Source: Pseudofrankia saprophytica
GTDB taxonomy: Bacteria; Actinomycetota; Actinomycetes; Frankiales; Frankiaceae
Length of the DNA: 64,000 bases
Assembly: GCF_000235425.2 (NCBI RefSeq)
Contig: NZ_KI912267.1
Location: 2,658-66,657 of the forward strand
Direction: 5' to 3'
Positions 8,939-17,460 of the stretch are shown in pieces (the stretch's first letter is position 1; each line of letters opens with the position of its first letter). Both the position numbers and the translations under genes were made by a program. The notes beneath the pieces are model-generated. The model ran no database searches, had not been told where the DNA came from, and saw nothing but the letters and a program-made list of their open reading frames with translations.

Positions 8939-8968
8939 AGTGTAGACCCTCACCCTCGGGGCACTGAA
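8939..8968 (-). promoter_or_regulatory. Possible housekeeping promoter of hrdB
   Basis: TTCAGT (-35, 8968-8963), an 18-base spacer and TACACT (-10, 8944-8939) would give a leader of about 120 bases. The -35 match is moderate. Confidence 0.4.
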
Positions 8969-9274
8969 CCCGCTTGTCGCGAAGACTACCCCGCAGATCG
9001 GCACCTGTGGTCAGAACAACCAACTATCTGGGTAGCACTTCCCCGGCGCCAGCGCTCCTCGGGCTGCTTTAGGTAACGCCACGAAGTAAGGCCAATACCC
9101 TCGGCGCAGAAACCCACATCACGCCGCGCGGCCCGACCCTCCCTCGGGACATCCCCTTGCCCGACCCAGACGGAGTACCCGGCGCGCCGGGCCTAATCGG
9201 GCCAATCGGCGTGACCCACGCCACATCTTTGCGACACGCCATAGGCCCGCGGCCCGGATTCCCTCCGAGGGGAG

Positions 9275-10744
9275 CTAGCCGATCGGGGGCGAAGGCAGCT
9301 GGTCGCTGGCGCGCCGGGCGTCCGGCACCCCGGAAACCCCCAGCCGGGAGGCCGCGCGCGCCGCGGTGGCCTCGATCTCCGGCAGGTCCGGCCGGGCCAG
9401 CAGGTCCACCAGCAGCGCGGCCGTCCAGGAGAAGCTGTTGCTGCCCGCGCCCGTGCCGTCCAGCGGCGAGTAGTACTCGAACATCTGGCCCGAGCCCGAG
9501 ATCAGGTTCAGGATGCCCGCTCGTAGCTCCCGGGCCGCGTCCAGCCGGCCGTACCGTTCCAGGCCGTCGGCGAGCAGCCAGTTGATGTTGATCCACGCGG
9601 GGCCCTGCCAGTAGCAGCGCGGCAGGAAGGCGGGGTCGTCCGCGGGCACGCTAGCCACGCCGTACCGCGGCCAGTACCGAGGCGACGTCATGGCCTTCAC
9701 CAGGCCGTCGACCCGGTCATCGGGAACGACGCCGGCGTACAGCGGAAGGAAACCGCCGACGGTCTCATGCAGCAGCAGTTCGCCGGTGCGGAAGTCCCGG
9801 CTGTAGTACGTCGACTCCGACCAGAGCCGTTCGATCGCCTCCCGGCAGCGGCGCATCGAGCGGGTCAGCTGCTTCGGCAGCTTCACCCCCACCTCGGCGG
9901 CGATCTCGACGAGGTGGTCGTTGGCCCGCACCAGGATCGCGTTGAACGCGACGTCCTGGACCAGCGGCACGTCGGTCTCCCGGATGCTGCGGAACGAGTA
10001 GCACGACCGCCGCAGCTCCCGGACGACGCGGTACAGCGTGAACAGGTCCGCCGAGGTGAGCCGCTCCTCGGCCGGCACCTCCTTCGCGTCCCGGCGCAGC
10101 GCGTCGAGTGCCTCCGCCGTGCCCAGCCGGCGCAGCACCTTCACCCGGCGCGGGGTGATGGGCAGCGTGGCCTCCATCCACGGCGGCGTGTTGTCCATCC
10201 CGGACTCCCACGAGTGCACCAGCGTGACGAGGCCGTCGTCGTCGGGGTCACGCTCGGTGTGCAGGAACTGGTGGAAGCGGATCAGGCCGGGAAGCAGCGC
10301 GCGGTAGAAGTCGGCGCGGGCCTTCGGGTCCAGCATCTCGCCCACGCGGACGGCGGCCTCGGCGATCATCGGCGGCTGGGTGATGCCGGTGCTCTGCGCA
10401 CCCGATGCCGTCGTCACGTACCGGTCGCAGCGCCAGCGCTGCGGGCCGGCGTGGTAGAAGTCGTCGACCTCGGCGAAGATCACGTGCGGGATCATGCCGT
10501 TCGGCCATTGACCGCGCAGCAGGGAAAGCACCTCGGCGGCGGCCCGCTCGGCGTCGATGTGCCGCAGCCCGATCGCGATGAAGCAGGAGTCCCAGAGCCA
10601 CTGGTGTGGGTAGAGGGTGGGGGATGGCCTGGTGACGTCGCCGAGGTCGTTTCCGTGCAGTACCTCGAGCGCGGTCGCGCGCAGGGCCTGCAGGCTAGGA
10701 GACAGCGTGGGAACGGGGGCACCGGGGGACGTCGGAACAGGCAT
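9275..10744 (-). CDS. GH63-like glycoside hydrolase, glucosylglycerate hydrolase-like
   Basis: A 489-residue (alpha/alpha)6-barrel hydrolase resembling mycobacterial glucosylglycerate hydrolase (GGH) and bacterial mannosylglycerate hydrolases. Family motifs visible are QWLWDSCF near residue 54, SWESGMDNTPPW near 193 with the presumed general-acid Asp, YWQGPAWININWLL near 407, and MFEYYSPLDGTG near 452 with the presumed base Glu. No signal peptide is seen, so it should act in the cytosol, probably on a compatible solute such as glucosylglycerate; the substrate is inferred from family. The start at 10744 is preferred over 10846 because TACCCT lies exactly six bases upstream (leaderless) and the extra N-terminus looks non-coding. 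It stands alone, with no glucosylglycerate synthesis gene in the window. Confidence 0.75.
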   Translation of the reverse strand: MPVPTSPGAPVPTLSPSLQALRATALEVLHGNDLGDVTRPSPTLYPHQWLWDSCFIAIGLRHIDAERAAAEVLSLLRGQWPNGMIPHVIFAEVDDFYHAGPQRWRCDRYVTTASGAQSTGITQPPMIAEAAVRVGEMLDPKARADFYRALLPGLIRFHQFLHTERDPDDDGLVTLVHSWESGMDNTPPWMEATLPITPRRVKVLRRLGTAEALDALRRDAKEVPAEERLTSADLFTLYRVVRELRRSCYSFRSIRETDVPLVQDVAFNAILVRANDHLVEIAAEVGVKLPKQLTRSMRRCREAIERLWSESTYYSRDFRTGELLLHETVGGFLPLYAGVVPDDRVDGLVKAMTSPRYWPRYGVASVPADDPAFLPRCYWQGPAWININWLLADGLERYGRLDAARELRAGILNLISGSGQMFEYYSPLDGTGAGSNSFSWTAALLVDLLARPDLPEIEATAARAASRLGVSGVPDARRASDQLPSPPIG

Positions 10745-11068
10745 CGTGCGAGGGTATCGACCTTCTGTTGCGCCGACGCTTCGTACCCGGTAGAAGCGCC
10801 ACAGCCGCGGAGTTTCCTTCCCCGTCCGGACCAGTTCCGCGTCCATCAGGACAAAACAGCGGATTCGGTCGTGAACGGGCCAATCTGGTTCGCCCGCTCA
10901 CGTTGATCCGTATCCGGATAGGCGCGCTCCCCAACGACTTGTCCCGCCAATGCCTGATCGTCCTTTCGGTCACCCGTCACGCGCCTGTCGCGTACCCGTC
11001 GCGGACCCGGGCGCGCCGGCCCGCCCGCGCGCCTGGGCGGGAAGCCCGCGCCCCGACCGTCAGGACCG
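10745..11068. other. Intergenic, no gene seen
   Basis: About 320 bases between the glycoside hydrolase start and the VWA gene end. It holds the GH -10 hexamer, a small dyad (ATCCG-TATC-CGGAT) around 10905-10920, and a weak 5-bp hairpin near 11037-11049 that might end the VWA transcript. Nothing else is supported. Confidence 0.4.
10751..10756 (-). promoter_or_regulatory. -10 element (TACCCT) of a leaderless glycoside hydrolase transcript
   Basis: TANNNT hexamer six bases before the ATG at 10744. Confidence 0.5.
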
Positions 11069-12298
11069 TCAGGCCTCGGCTTCGATGACCACCGCGCGAG
11101 CCCACGCGGGCGGGTTCCCGTGGCCGCCGGGCTGGGCGCCGTCACGCAGGAGGCCGACGACGACGCGGATCCCGGGCGGGGGCCGGTCTGGCCACGGCGT
11201 ATAGCCGTCGGTGAGCACGATGACGGTCGACGGGCGGGGCCGCAGCGCCGCGGCGGCGGCGATGCCGGCGCCCATGTCGGTGCCGCCCCCGCCGGCGAGC
11301 CGGACCTGACCGGCCCGGCTGACCCGTCGCAGCGTGTGCACGGTGGTGTCGACCGCGAGCACCCGCACCCCGTCCGCGCGTAGCCCGGCTCGCACCAGAA
11401 TGCCGTCGATCTCGGCGAGCGCCCGCGCGAGCAGGCCGTCATGCATGGAGCCCGAGGTGTCGCACACGATCGCCACCTCGGGAACGGGCCGCCGCATCGT
11501 GGGCAGCACGACGCCCGGCACGGCACGGGCCCGCCGGGACGGCCGGCGGTAGCTGTAGTCGACCGCGCCGGCCGCGGCGCTGATCGCGGAGCGGATCTCG
11601 GCGGCGAGCGCCCGTCGCCAGTCGACCCGGGAGGGCAGCACGGCCTCGGCCCACCGCAGCCAGCCGCCGGCGACCGTGCCCGGCTCGGTTCCCTGCTGCC
11701 GTTGGATGTCCGCGGCGACGGTGAGCCGCAGCAGGTCACCCTGCGGACCCGAGAGCCCGCCGGGCGAGCCGTCGCGCGGTCCGGGCGAACCATCGCACTG
11801 GCCGTCCCAGGGCCGGTCCCCGGCATCGGCTCCGGACCCGCAGTCCCAGTGCCGGGGCCCGTCCGCCGCTACCTGGTAGTAGGCCTCGGCGAGCAACCCG
11901 TCCGAGGCGCCGAGATCCGCCGGCAGGTCGGGGGCCACGGTCGGCCGGCAGCCGTCGACCTGGAGATCGTCGTTGATCTCCGCGTCGGCGCACCGGTTCC
12001 AGCGGGCGCGGCTCTCGTCCTCGGCGACGCGGTTCGCCTCGGCGCGGGCCGCGTGATCGCGGATCAGGTGGCTGGTGAGATGGATGAACAGCCGGCCAAG
12101 CTCGGCCGGATCGAAGCCGGCCAGCAGGTCCGGGTCGACGTGCAGCCGCCACGCCCGGTCGACGGCTATCGTGCCGCTTCCGGGCGCAGGCTCCACGGCG
12201 CAGGCGAACAGCGCCCTGGCCAGGTAAGGCTGGCGGTGGACCGCCCAGACCCGCGCGGCGGCGATCTTCGTCCGTTCCGGCCCGGCCAGGGTGCTCAT
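11069..12298 (-). CDS. VWA-like metallopeptidase-family protein (DUF2201 type), protease site degenerate
   Basis: A 409-residue protein. The N-terminal half matches the putative metallopeptidase domain that usually carries HExxH followed by a WNxAxDxxIN motif. Here the segment near residues 70-110 reads HLTSH and then RWNRCADAEINDDL, so the catalytic Glu is missing and the fold is probably non-proteolytic. The C-terminal half is a von Willebrand A domain with an intact metal-ion site: DTSGSM, GGGTDMG and LTDGY. Such proteins pair with MoxR AAA ATPases and act as substrate or metal-insertion adaptors. The ATG at 12298 overlaps the stop of the upstream MoxR gene (ATGA), so the two are translationally coupled; the longer frame upstream is rejected. 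A Gly/Asp/Pro-rich linker lies near 165-195. Its exact target is unknown. Confidence 0.75.
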   Translation of the reverse strand: MSTLAGPERTKIAAARVWAVHRQPYLARALFACAVEPAPGSGTIAVDRAWRLHVDPDLLAGFDPAELGRLFIHLTSHLIRDHAARAEANRVAEDESRARWNRCADAEINDDLQVDGCRPTVAPDLPADLGASDGLLAEAYYQVAADGPRHWDCGSGADAGDRPWDGQCDGSPGPRDGSPGGLSGPQGDLLRLTVAADIQRQQGTEPGTVAGGWLRWAEAVLPSRVDWRRALAAEIRSAISAAAGAVDYSYRRPSRRARAVPGVVLPTMRRPVPEVAIVCDTSGSMHDGLLARALAEIDGILVRAGLRADGVRVLAVDTTVHTLRRVSRAGQVRLAGGGGTDMGAGIAAAAALRPRPSTVIVLTDGYTPWPDRPPPGIRVVVGLLRDGAQPGGHGNPPAWARAVVIEAEA

Positions 12299-13398
12299 CC
12301 CAGCAGGCCGGCCTCGCGCAGCAGCGGGGCGAACGCGGCCACCTCGGGCGGGACCGGGGCGCCGGGCGGCCGGCAGCGGACCAGCGTGCGGGCGGCGGCC
12401 GCGGCGACGTCGGGAGCCGCGCCGGCGGCACGCCCGAAGGCCCGCCAGCCCCGCTCCCAACGCCCCGAGCTCGGGTCCGCGGCGACCACCGCCGCGATCG
12501 AGGACAGCGCCGCATAGGCCCGGTCACCCCGCTCGGGCAGCACGAACGAGTCCGGGTCCGCGAGCACCGCCTCGGGGTCGGGCAGGTCCGCCTCGACCAG
12601 CCAGGTCAGGAGCTCCGCCCCCGCGCCCGGCCCGACGCAGCCGCGGACCAGCAGCGAGACGACCGTGTCGTCGACGTCGCAGGACCGCGCGGCGGCGAGC
12701 AGTCGCGCCGTCATCTCCCAGGTCCGCGGGCTCGGCCACGCCCGGCCGGCGGTCACGGCCGCCTCGGGCACGGCGATGGTCAGCTCCGGTCGCACGGTCA
12801 GGAACCCGGCCACCCAGCTGCGGGCCACCGGGATCCGTTCGGCCCAGTCGGCGGCGAACCGGGGCGGCGGGACGGTCGGCCAGCCGCCGACGAATCCGTC
12901 GGCCACGGCGCGCGCGTCCAGCGGCCAGTCCAGATGGCAGAACCGGTTGGCCAGCGGCGCGGAGAGATCCCAGCCGTCGGCGGCCTGCTCCGGCGGGTTG
13001 GCCGCGGCCACCACCGAGACCTCGGCGGGCAGGGTGAGATCACCGACGGTGCGTTCCAGCACGACCCGCAGCAGCGCGGCCTGCACCGCCGGGGGCGCGG
13101 TGGAGATCTCGTCGAAGAACACCAGCCCGTGCCCGGCGCCGACCAGCCGCGATGCCCACCGGGGCGGGGCGAACTCCACCCGGGCCGTCCCGTCGACGCC
13201 GGTCACGATCGGCAGCCCGGCGAAGTCCGACGGCTCCCGGATCGAGGAGATCACCGTCTCGCATGGCCAGCCCGCCGCCTCGGCCATCGCCCGGACCGCC
13301 GAGGTCTTGCCCGTGCCGGGAGGACCCCAGAGCAGCACGGGGACCCTGGCCGCGACGGCGAGGCCGAGCGCCTTGGTTACGGAGGACTGACCACTCAC
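12295..13398 (-). CDS. MoxR-family AAA ATPase
   Basis: A 367-residue AAA+ ATPase with Walker A GPPGTGKTSA (about 23-32), Walker B LVFFDEIST (about 92-100), sensor-1 AAANPPE and an arginine-rich sensor 2 further on. The C-terminal part is a helical lid with alanine-rich tail. MoxR ATPases are chaperones that remodel or mature protein complexes together with a VWA partner, which here is encoded immediately downstream with a 4-base overlap. The GTG at 13398 (SGQSSVTKALGLA) is the best start; the frame runs 88 codons further upstream through sequence that belongs to the divergent gene. Only 26 bases separate this start from the divergent gene's start, so both directions share one short control region. 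Confidence 0.82.
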   Translation of the reverse strand: MSGQSSVTKALGLAVAARVPVLLWGPPGTGKTSAVRAMAEAAGWPCETVISSIREPSDFAGLPIVTGVDGTARVEFAPPRWASRLVGAGHGLVFFDEISTAPPAVQAALLRVVLERTVGDLTLPAEVSVVAAANPPEQAADGWDLSAPLANRFCHLDWPLDARAVADGFVGGWPTVPPPRFAADWAERIPVARSWVAGFLTVRPELTIAVPEAAVTAGRAWPSPRTWEMTARLLAAARSCDVDDTVVSLLVRGCVGPGAGAELLTWLVEADLPDPEAVLADPDSFVLPERGDRAYAALSSIAAVVAADPSSGRWERGWRAFGRAAGAAPDVAAAAARTLVRCRPPGAPVPPEVAAFAPLLREAGLLG

Positions 13399-13424
13399 AT
13401 CCGCAGTGTGGCAGGCTTTCCGAA

Positions 13425-14765
13425 GTGGACGGATTTGACGGTGAGCTCTACCTCCGCCTGCTCGGGGAGAGAGCTTTGCTCTCCGGTGGGAACCAGCAGC
13501 CGCACGGTGACCCGCTGGTCGAGCAGGCCCGGGCCCTGGCGACCGTCGGCGCGGTCGCCGCCCCGGTGGCGCGCCGCGTCGTCGAGGACTACGCCCGCGT
13601 CCGCGCGCTGCGTGGCCTGGGCGGGCCAGCTCACGTCGGGCCACCCTCGGCCTTCGGGCCACCCTCGGCCACGGCTCAGGGGCCTCGCCGGATCGCCCTG
13701 TGCCACCGCGTGATCAGGCAGCCGACGGGTGATCTGGAGATCCGCTACGTCATCCTCAGCCAGGCCGAGACCCGCCTCGCCATCATCTTCCGATCGAATG
13801 CCCAGGTCCCGCCCCACGTGGGGGGCCGCCCAGCGGCCATGCCGATCGGCGTCACCGGGGTGCCCTCGATCACCGTGACCGACGACTACGGAAACACGGT
13901 CACCTCGTCGGAGTTCTCCGGCGGCGGCACGGCCCTTCAGTGGCGCGGGTCCCTGACGCTGCGGCCCGCGCTGGCGCCCGACACCACCTGGATCGAGCTC
14001 TACGGAGAGCGCGTCGAGCTCGGCCCGAGCCTGGGCGACCGGATGGTCACGATCGAGGACCTCACCGAGGCCGACGCGGTCGAGCGCTACCTGGCCCAGT
14101 GCCTGGCCGGAACCGGTTTCAGGAGTCCCCAGTCCCGCTCGCTGCCCGAGGCCCTCGAGGCCCTGACCGCCGCAGGCCTCGTCGATCCCGCCGATCCCGC
14201 GATCGCCGCCACCCACGCGGTCCACGAGGCGCTCACCCAGGTCGGCCGCCAGCTCATCCCGCCGCCCGCGTGGCAGCAGGCCCCGCCGCCCGCACGGAGG
14301 CAGGCCCCACCGCCCGCACCGCCACACGTCCCGCCGCCCCCGGGGGCGACCGAACCGTGGCGCTCGCTGCTCGCCCGCCGCGGCGACACCGGCGGGCCGG
14401 CGGGGACCCTGTTCGTCGGCGTGGCCACACCGGTGTTCGACCAGGTCAGCGCCGTCCTCATGGACCTCACCTCCACCGATGCCGGATTCCAGTGCGACGT
14501 CGAGCTCTCCGGCCCATTCGAGGTCGGCATGGCCGGCGGCTCCACCCTCGACCAGGTCTTCGTGACGTTCTCCGCGCTCGACGACCGCGGCAACGTCCAC
14601 CTGGGCCGGTTCGGCAGCTGGAGCGGCGGCGGCGGCATCGTCTCCGGCACCCTCGGCTTCTGGCCGGCGCTCGACCCGAAGGCCACGCGGCTCGACATCA
14701 TCCTCACCACCGACCGGGCCCGGGCCGTCATCGCCGTGCCCCTGACCTGGGACGACGCGCGGTGA
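13425..14765 (+). CDS. Unknown protein with two related beta-sandwich-like segments
   Basis: A 446-residue protein that I do not recognise. Residues about 85-215 and 325-446 look like divergent copies of one another. Each has a run of beta-strand-like sequence, a DD-x-GN turn (DDYGN, DDRGN), a Gly-rich SGGG stretch, and a G-(S/T)-L-x-(L/F)-x-PAL segment ending in TxxxL(D/E). A helical segment rich in Leu/Ala lies between them, and a Pro/Gln-rich linker (PPPAW, PPPAR) near 285-325. No signal peptide or membrane segment is seen. It starts with GTG 26 bases from the divergent MoxR gene and overlaps the next gene by four bases (GTGA), so it is probably co-expressed with that gene and co-regulated with MoxR/VWA. 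No function is assigned. Confidence 0.7.
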   Translation: MDGFDGELYLRLLGERALLSGGNQQPHGDPLVEQARALATVGAVAAPVARRVVEDYARVRALRGLGGPAHVGPPSAFGPPSATAQGPRRIALCHRVIRQPTGDLEIRYVILSQAETRLAIIFRSNAQVPPHVGGRPAAMPIGVTGVPSITVTDDYGNTVTSSEFSGGGTALQWRGSLTLRPALAPDTTWIELYGERVELGPSLGDRMVTIEDLTEADAVERYLAQCLAGTGFRSPQSRSLPEALEALTAAGLVDPADPAIAATHAVHEALTQVGRQLIPPPAWQQAPPPARRQAPPPAPPHVPPPPGATEPWRSLLARRGDTGGPAGTLFVGVATPVFDQVSAVLMDLTSTDAGFQCDVELSGPFEVGMAGGSTLDQVFVTFSALDDRGNVHLGRFGSWSGGGGIVSGTLGFWPALDPKATRLDIILTTDRARAVIAVPLTWDDAR

Positions 14766-15661
14766 CACCCTCCTGGTGGGCCGGCCTGACACCCCTCGAG
14801 GAGACGATCCTCTGCGGCGACGCCAACCACCGGCTCCGGTGGTCCGAGGGCGAGCTCGGCACGCCCGACCACGACGACCCCGACGGCGAACGCACGCTCG
14901 CCGCGCTCGGCGGTCAGCCCATGCCCTGCATCCAGATCCTCGACGCCTGGCAGCGCCACCGCGCTGATCTCGACGTACTGCTGCTCGCGAGCCGCGGCGC
15001 CGCCGACCACCTCGACCCCCGAGCCATCGGGGTCACAGGTGGGCCTGGTGGTCTGAATGTCCCAGCCAGAGCTGTCGCGGCCACCTTCGGGTCGCCAGGC
15101 CCATGGCCCGCGCCGCCGGGCCCGCCGTGGCCCGGCGCGGTGTCCGGCGGCCAGGGCGCCTTCGTCAGCCACAGCCACTTCTTCTACGGCGGCGGCTTCA
15201 GCCACGGAGGCGTCTCAGGCCCGGGACCACACCAGAACGACGAGCCGCTCCCCATGCTGCTGCGGCTACCCGGCGCGCTGCCCGACCGGCTCGTCGCCAC
15301 CGTCGTCGCCACCTGGGCGCAGCGGATCGCCGACGACGACCCGCGGGTCACCGCGGCGCTCCCCGCGCTGCACGCCGCCCTGTACGGCCGTGCGCTGACC
15401 GCCGCCCGCGGATGGCTCGGCGGCGGCGCCACACTCGACGTCCGCCTGGCCGCCTCGCCAGCCGCCGCCCGCCGAACCGACGGCGTCATCGCCATCGAGC
15501 TGCCGTTCAGCTGGCTACGTGACGTCTGGGCCCGCGGCTTCGCCACCCTCGCCGGCCGCTTCTGCCTCACCGCCCAGCCCGGCCCGCCCGGCGACTGGAC
15601 CTTCACCACCGTCGCCGCCGACTTCGGCCAGCCCCAGAAGGTCACCCTCCGCACCTGGTGA
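14762..15661 (+). CDS. Unknown protein with His/Gly-rich segment, coupled to the preceding gene
   Basis: A 299-residue protein not recognised as a known family. The start GTG overlaps the upstream stop (GTGA), which fixes the frame; longer frames upstream are out-of-frame readings of the preceding gene. The N-terminal 90 residues are mixed helix/strand (WWAGLTPLEETILCGD). The middle has a Pro/Gly/Trp stretch, then a His-, Phe- and Gly-rich segment (HSHFFYGGGFSHGG), a possible metal-binding loop. The C-terminal half is helical then beta-rich (ATLDVRLAAS, GVIAIELPFSWL) and ends in a beta-strand run resembling the end of its neighbour. No membrane segment. Its context suggests a partner of the 13425 protein and of the MoxR/VWA pair; this is inference from position only. 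Confidence 0.68.
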   Translation: MTPSWWAGLTPLEETILCGDANHRLRWSEGELGTPDHDDPDGERTLAALGGQPMPCIQILDAWQRHRADLDVLLLASRGAADHLDPRAIGVTGGPGGLNVPARAVAATFGSPGPWPAPPGPPWPGAVSGGQGAFVSHSHFFYGGGFSHGGVSGPGPHQNDEPLPMLLRLPGALPDRLVATVVATWAQRIADDDPRVTAALPALHAALYGRALTAARGWLGGGATLDVRLAASPAAARRTDGVIAIELPFSWLRDVWARGFATLAGRFCLTAQPGPPGDWTFTTVAADFGQPQKVTLRTW

Positions 15662-15682
15662 CGGCGCGCGGTTCCGGGCCGT

Positions 15683-16288
15683 TCAGCGGGCGGCCGCCGG
15701 GCGGGCCGCCGCGTCGTTGATGACACGCACCAGCTGGGCGCCGCCCTCGGCGAGCGTGCCGTCGTTCTCGATCACCGCGTCGACCCGGTGGCCCGGGGCC
15801 GGGTCCTGGCGGGCCAGGCGCTGCCCGATACCGGGTTCGGGCTCGCGGCCCCGGGCGCGCAGTCGCCGCGCGCGAACCTCCGCTGACACGGTCACCCGGA
15901 CGACGACGAGCCGCCGGTAGCGGCCGGCAAGCTCGTCGATCACGGCGCGGGAGACGTTGACGACCACGACGCGGCCGTCGCGTACCTCGGCGTCGACCGA
16001 CGCCAGGATGCCGTAACGGAGGCCATGCGCCTGCCAGTACACGGCGAAGTCACCGCGGTCGCGGGCCTGGGCGAACAGCTCCTCGCTCACCGGCTCGTGG
16101 TCCTCCCCGGGCCCCGGCGGGCGGGTGATGATCCGCCGGGGAAAGCGGGCGAGGTCACCGGAATGCTCGCGGGCATACGACAGCAGGGCATCCTTGCCGA
16201 CGCCACTGGCACCCACGACCGCGACGAACGCGCCGGGCCCGATCGGCTCGCTCACCGCATCTCGAGTTCGCTCCGCCGCCGCGCTCAC
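15683..16288 (-). CDS. phnN: Ribose 1,5-bisphosphate phosphokinase
   Basis: A 201-residue P-loop kinase of the guanylate-kinase fold with Walker A VVGASGVGKDAL near residue 23. PhnN phosphorylates ribose 1,5-bisphosphate to 5-phosphoribosyl diphosphate, the last step that returns the phosphonate-derived ribose unit to metabolism. TRPPGPGEDHEPVSEELF is the family's substrate-lid region, and the Arg-rich RARRLRARGRE segment matches the nucleotide-closing part. The GTG at 16288 overlaps the phnM stop (GTGA). It is the last gene of the phn operon and ends 21 bases from the convergent unknown gene. Confidence 0.88.
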   Translation of the reverse strand: MSAAAERTRDAVSEPIGPGAFVAVVGASGVGKDALLSYAREHSGDLARFPRRIITRPPGPGEDHEPVSEELFAQARDRGDFAVYWQAHGLRYGILASVDAEVRDGRVVVVNVSRAVIDELAGRYRRLVVVRVTVSAEVRARRLRARGREPEPGIGQRLARQDPAPGHRVDAVIENDGTLAEGGAQLVRVINDAAARPAAAR

Positions 16289-17460
16289 GCCACCCGCTGC
16301 CCTTCGCGGTACACGCCGCGGACGACGGGCACGCGCAGCCCTCGCGGGTGGAGCTCGGTCCCCGGCAGGTCGTGTGCGCACACCCGCGCCAGGTCGGCGC
16401 GCCTGCCGACCGTGATCTCGCCGCGGTCGTCGAGGCCGACCGACCGCGCCGGGTTGCCGCTGACCAGCGCCGCGCCCTCGGGCAGCCCGATCGCGCCGTC
16501 GGCGGCCAGCTGGAAGACGGCCTGCAGCGGGCTCGACGGCACGTAGTCGGACGAGAGGATGTGCAGCAGCCCGAGCTCGAGCAGCTCGGCCGCGGCCACG
16601 TTGCCCGACTGGCTGCCGCCGCGGACGATGTTGGGGGCGCCCATGACGATCTGCTGGCCACGCTTCACGGCCTCGGCGGCGGCGAGCACGGTGGTCGGGA
16701 ACTCGGAGATGCACCCCCCGAGAGCCACCGACTCGGCGACGTGGTCGGCCGTCGCGTCGTCGTGGGTGGCCAGCGGGATCCCGCGCTCGGCGGCGAGCGC
16801 CGCGATCGCGCGGCGGTGGCCGTCGGCGTAGCGCGCCGACCGTTCGATGAGGGGACCGACGTAGCCGTCGAACTCGGCCTCCGTGATGTTGCCCTTGCCG
16901 ACCTGGTACCGCTTGAACACCTCGATGTCCGCGTACTGGCGCTGGCCGGGGGTGTGGTCCATCAGGGAGACCAGCCGCACATACGGGTCGTCCACGAACA
17001 CACCGAACGAGTCGAGGCAGTCCTCGGCGGACACCTCGCAGCGCACGTGGATCGCGTGCTCCGCACGCAGCAGGCCCGCGTCGGCCGCCAGCTCGATCGA
17101 GTCCGCCAGGTGCCGGGCATGCTCTGTCGCCACGTCGCTCTTGCCGGATGAGCCGGCACCGATGCGCACCGCGTCGAGAACCGTGGTCGCGCCGCCGGCC
17201 GTCAGCTGCGCGTCGCTGGCGAGCACGGCGGGCAGCGGGTCCCACCGCACGCCCGGCCGCGGGGAGAAGTGGTATTCCAGGTGGTCGGTGTGCAGCTCGA
17301 CCCCGCCGGGCAGCAGGTAGTCGCCGTCCAGGTCCTCGCCGACGCCGGTCTGGCCCGAGCTGATGCCGGCGATCAGGCCGTCGCGGATCACGACCGAGCC
17401 GTGCAGGATCTCCTCGGGCAGGACGATGCGGGCGTTGCGGAGCACAGTTTCGCGCGTCAT
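16285..17460 (-). CDS. phnM: Alpha-D-ribose 1-methylphosphonate 5-triphosphate diphosphatase
   Basis: A 391-residue amidohydrolase-fold enzyme that removes diphosphate from ribose 1-methylphosphonate 5-triphosphate ahead of C-P bond cleavage. Visible metal-site motifs are GGVELHTDHLEYH (about 54-66), HVRCE for a bridging or metal ligand, ATHDDAT near 246, and DYVPSS near 323. AAGG ribosome site (AAGGAA) precedes the ATG at 17460, which overlaps the stop of the DUF1045 gene (ATGA). Length matches known PhnM proteins (about 380). It lies between the DUF1045 gene and phnN in a fully coupled operon. Confidence 0.93.
   Translation of the reverse strand: MTRETVLRNARIVLPEEILHGSVVIRDGLIAGISSGQTGVGEDLDGDYLLPGGVELHTDHLEYHFSPRPGVRWDPLPAVLASDAQLTAGGATTVLDAVRIGAGSSGKSDVATEHARHLADSIELAADAGLLRAEHAIHVRCEVSAEDCLDSFGVFVDDPYVRLVSLMDHTPGQRQYADIEVFKRYQVGKGNITEAEFDGYVGPLIERSARYADGHRRAIAALAAERGIPLATHDDATADHVAESVALGGCISEFPTTVLAAAEAVKRGQQIVMGAPNIVRGGSQSGNVAAAELLELGLLHILSSDYVPSSPLQAVFQLAADGAIGLPEGAALVSGNPARSVGLDDRGEITVGRRADLARVCAHDLPGTELHPRGLRVPVVRGVYREGQRVA

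Larger units (their letters stand above)
8812..9274. other. Intergenic region upstream of hrdB
   Basis: About 460 bases between the sigma factor start and the end of the glycoside hydrolase gene. The hrdB-proximal 160 bases contain two candidate promoters, listed separately. In the remaining 300 bases (about 8970-9274) I see no gene, tRNA or strong hairpin. Confidence 0.5.
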
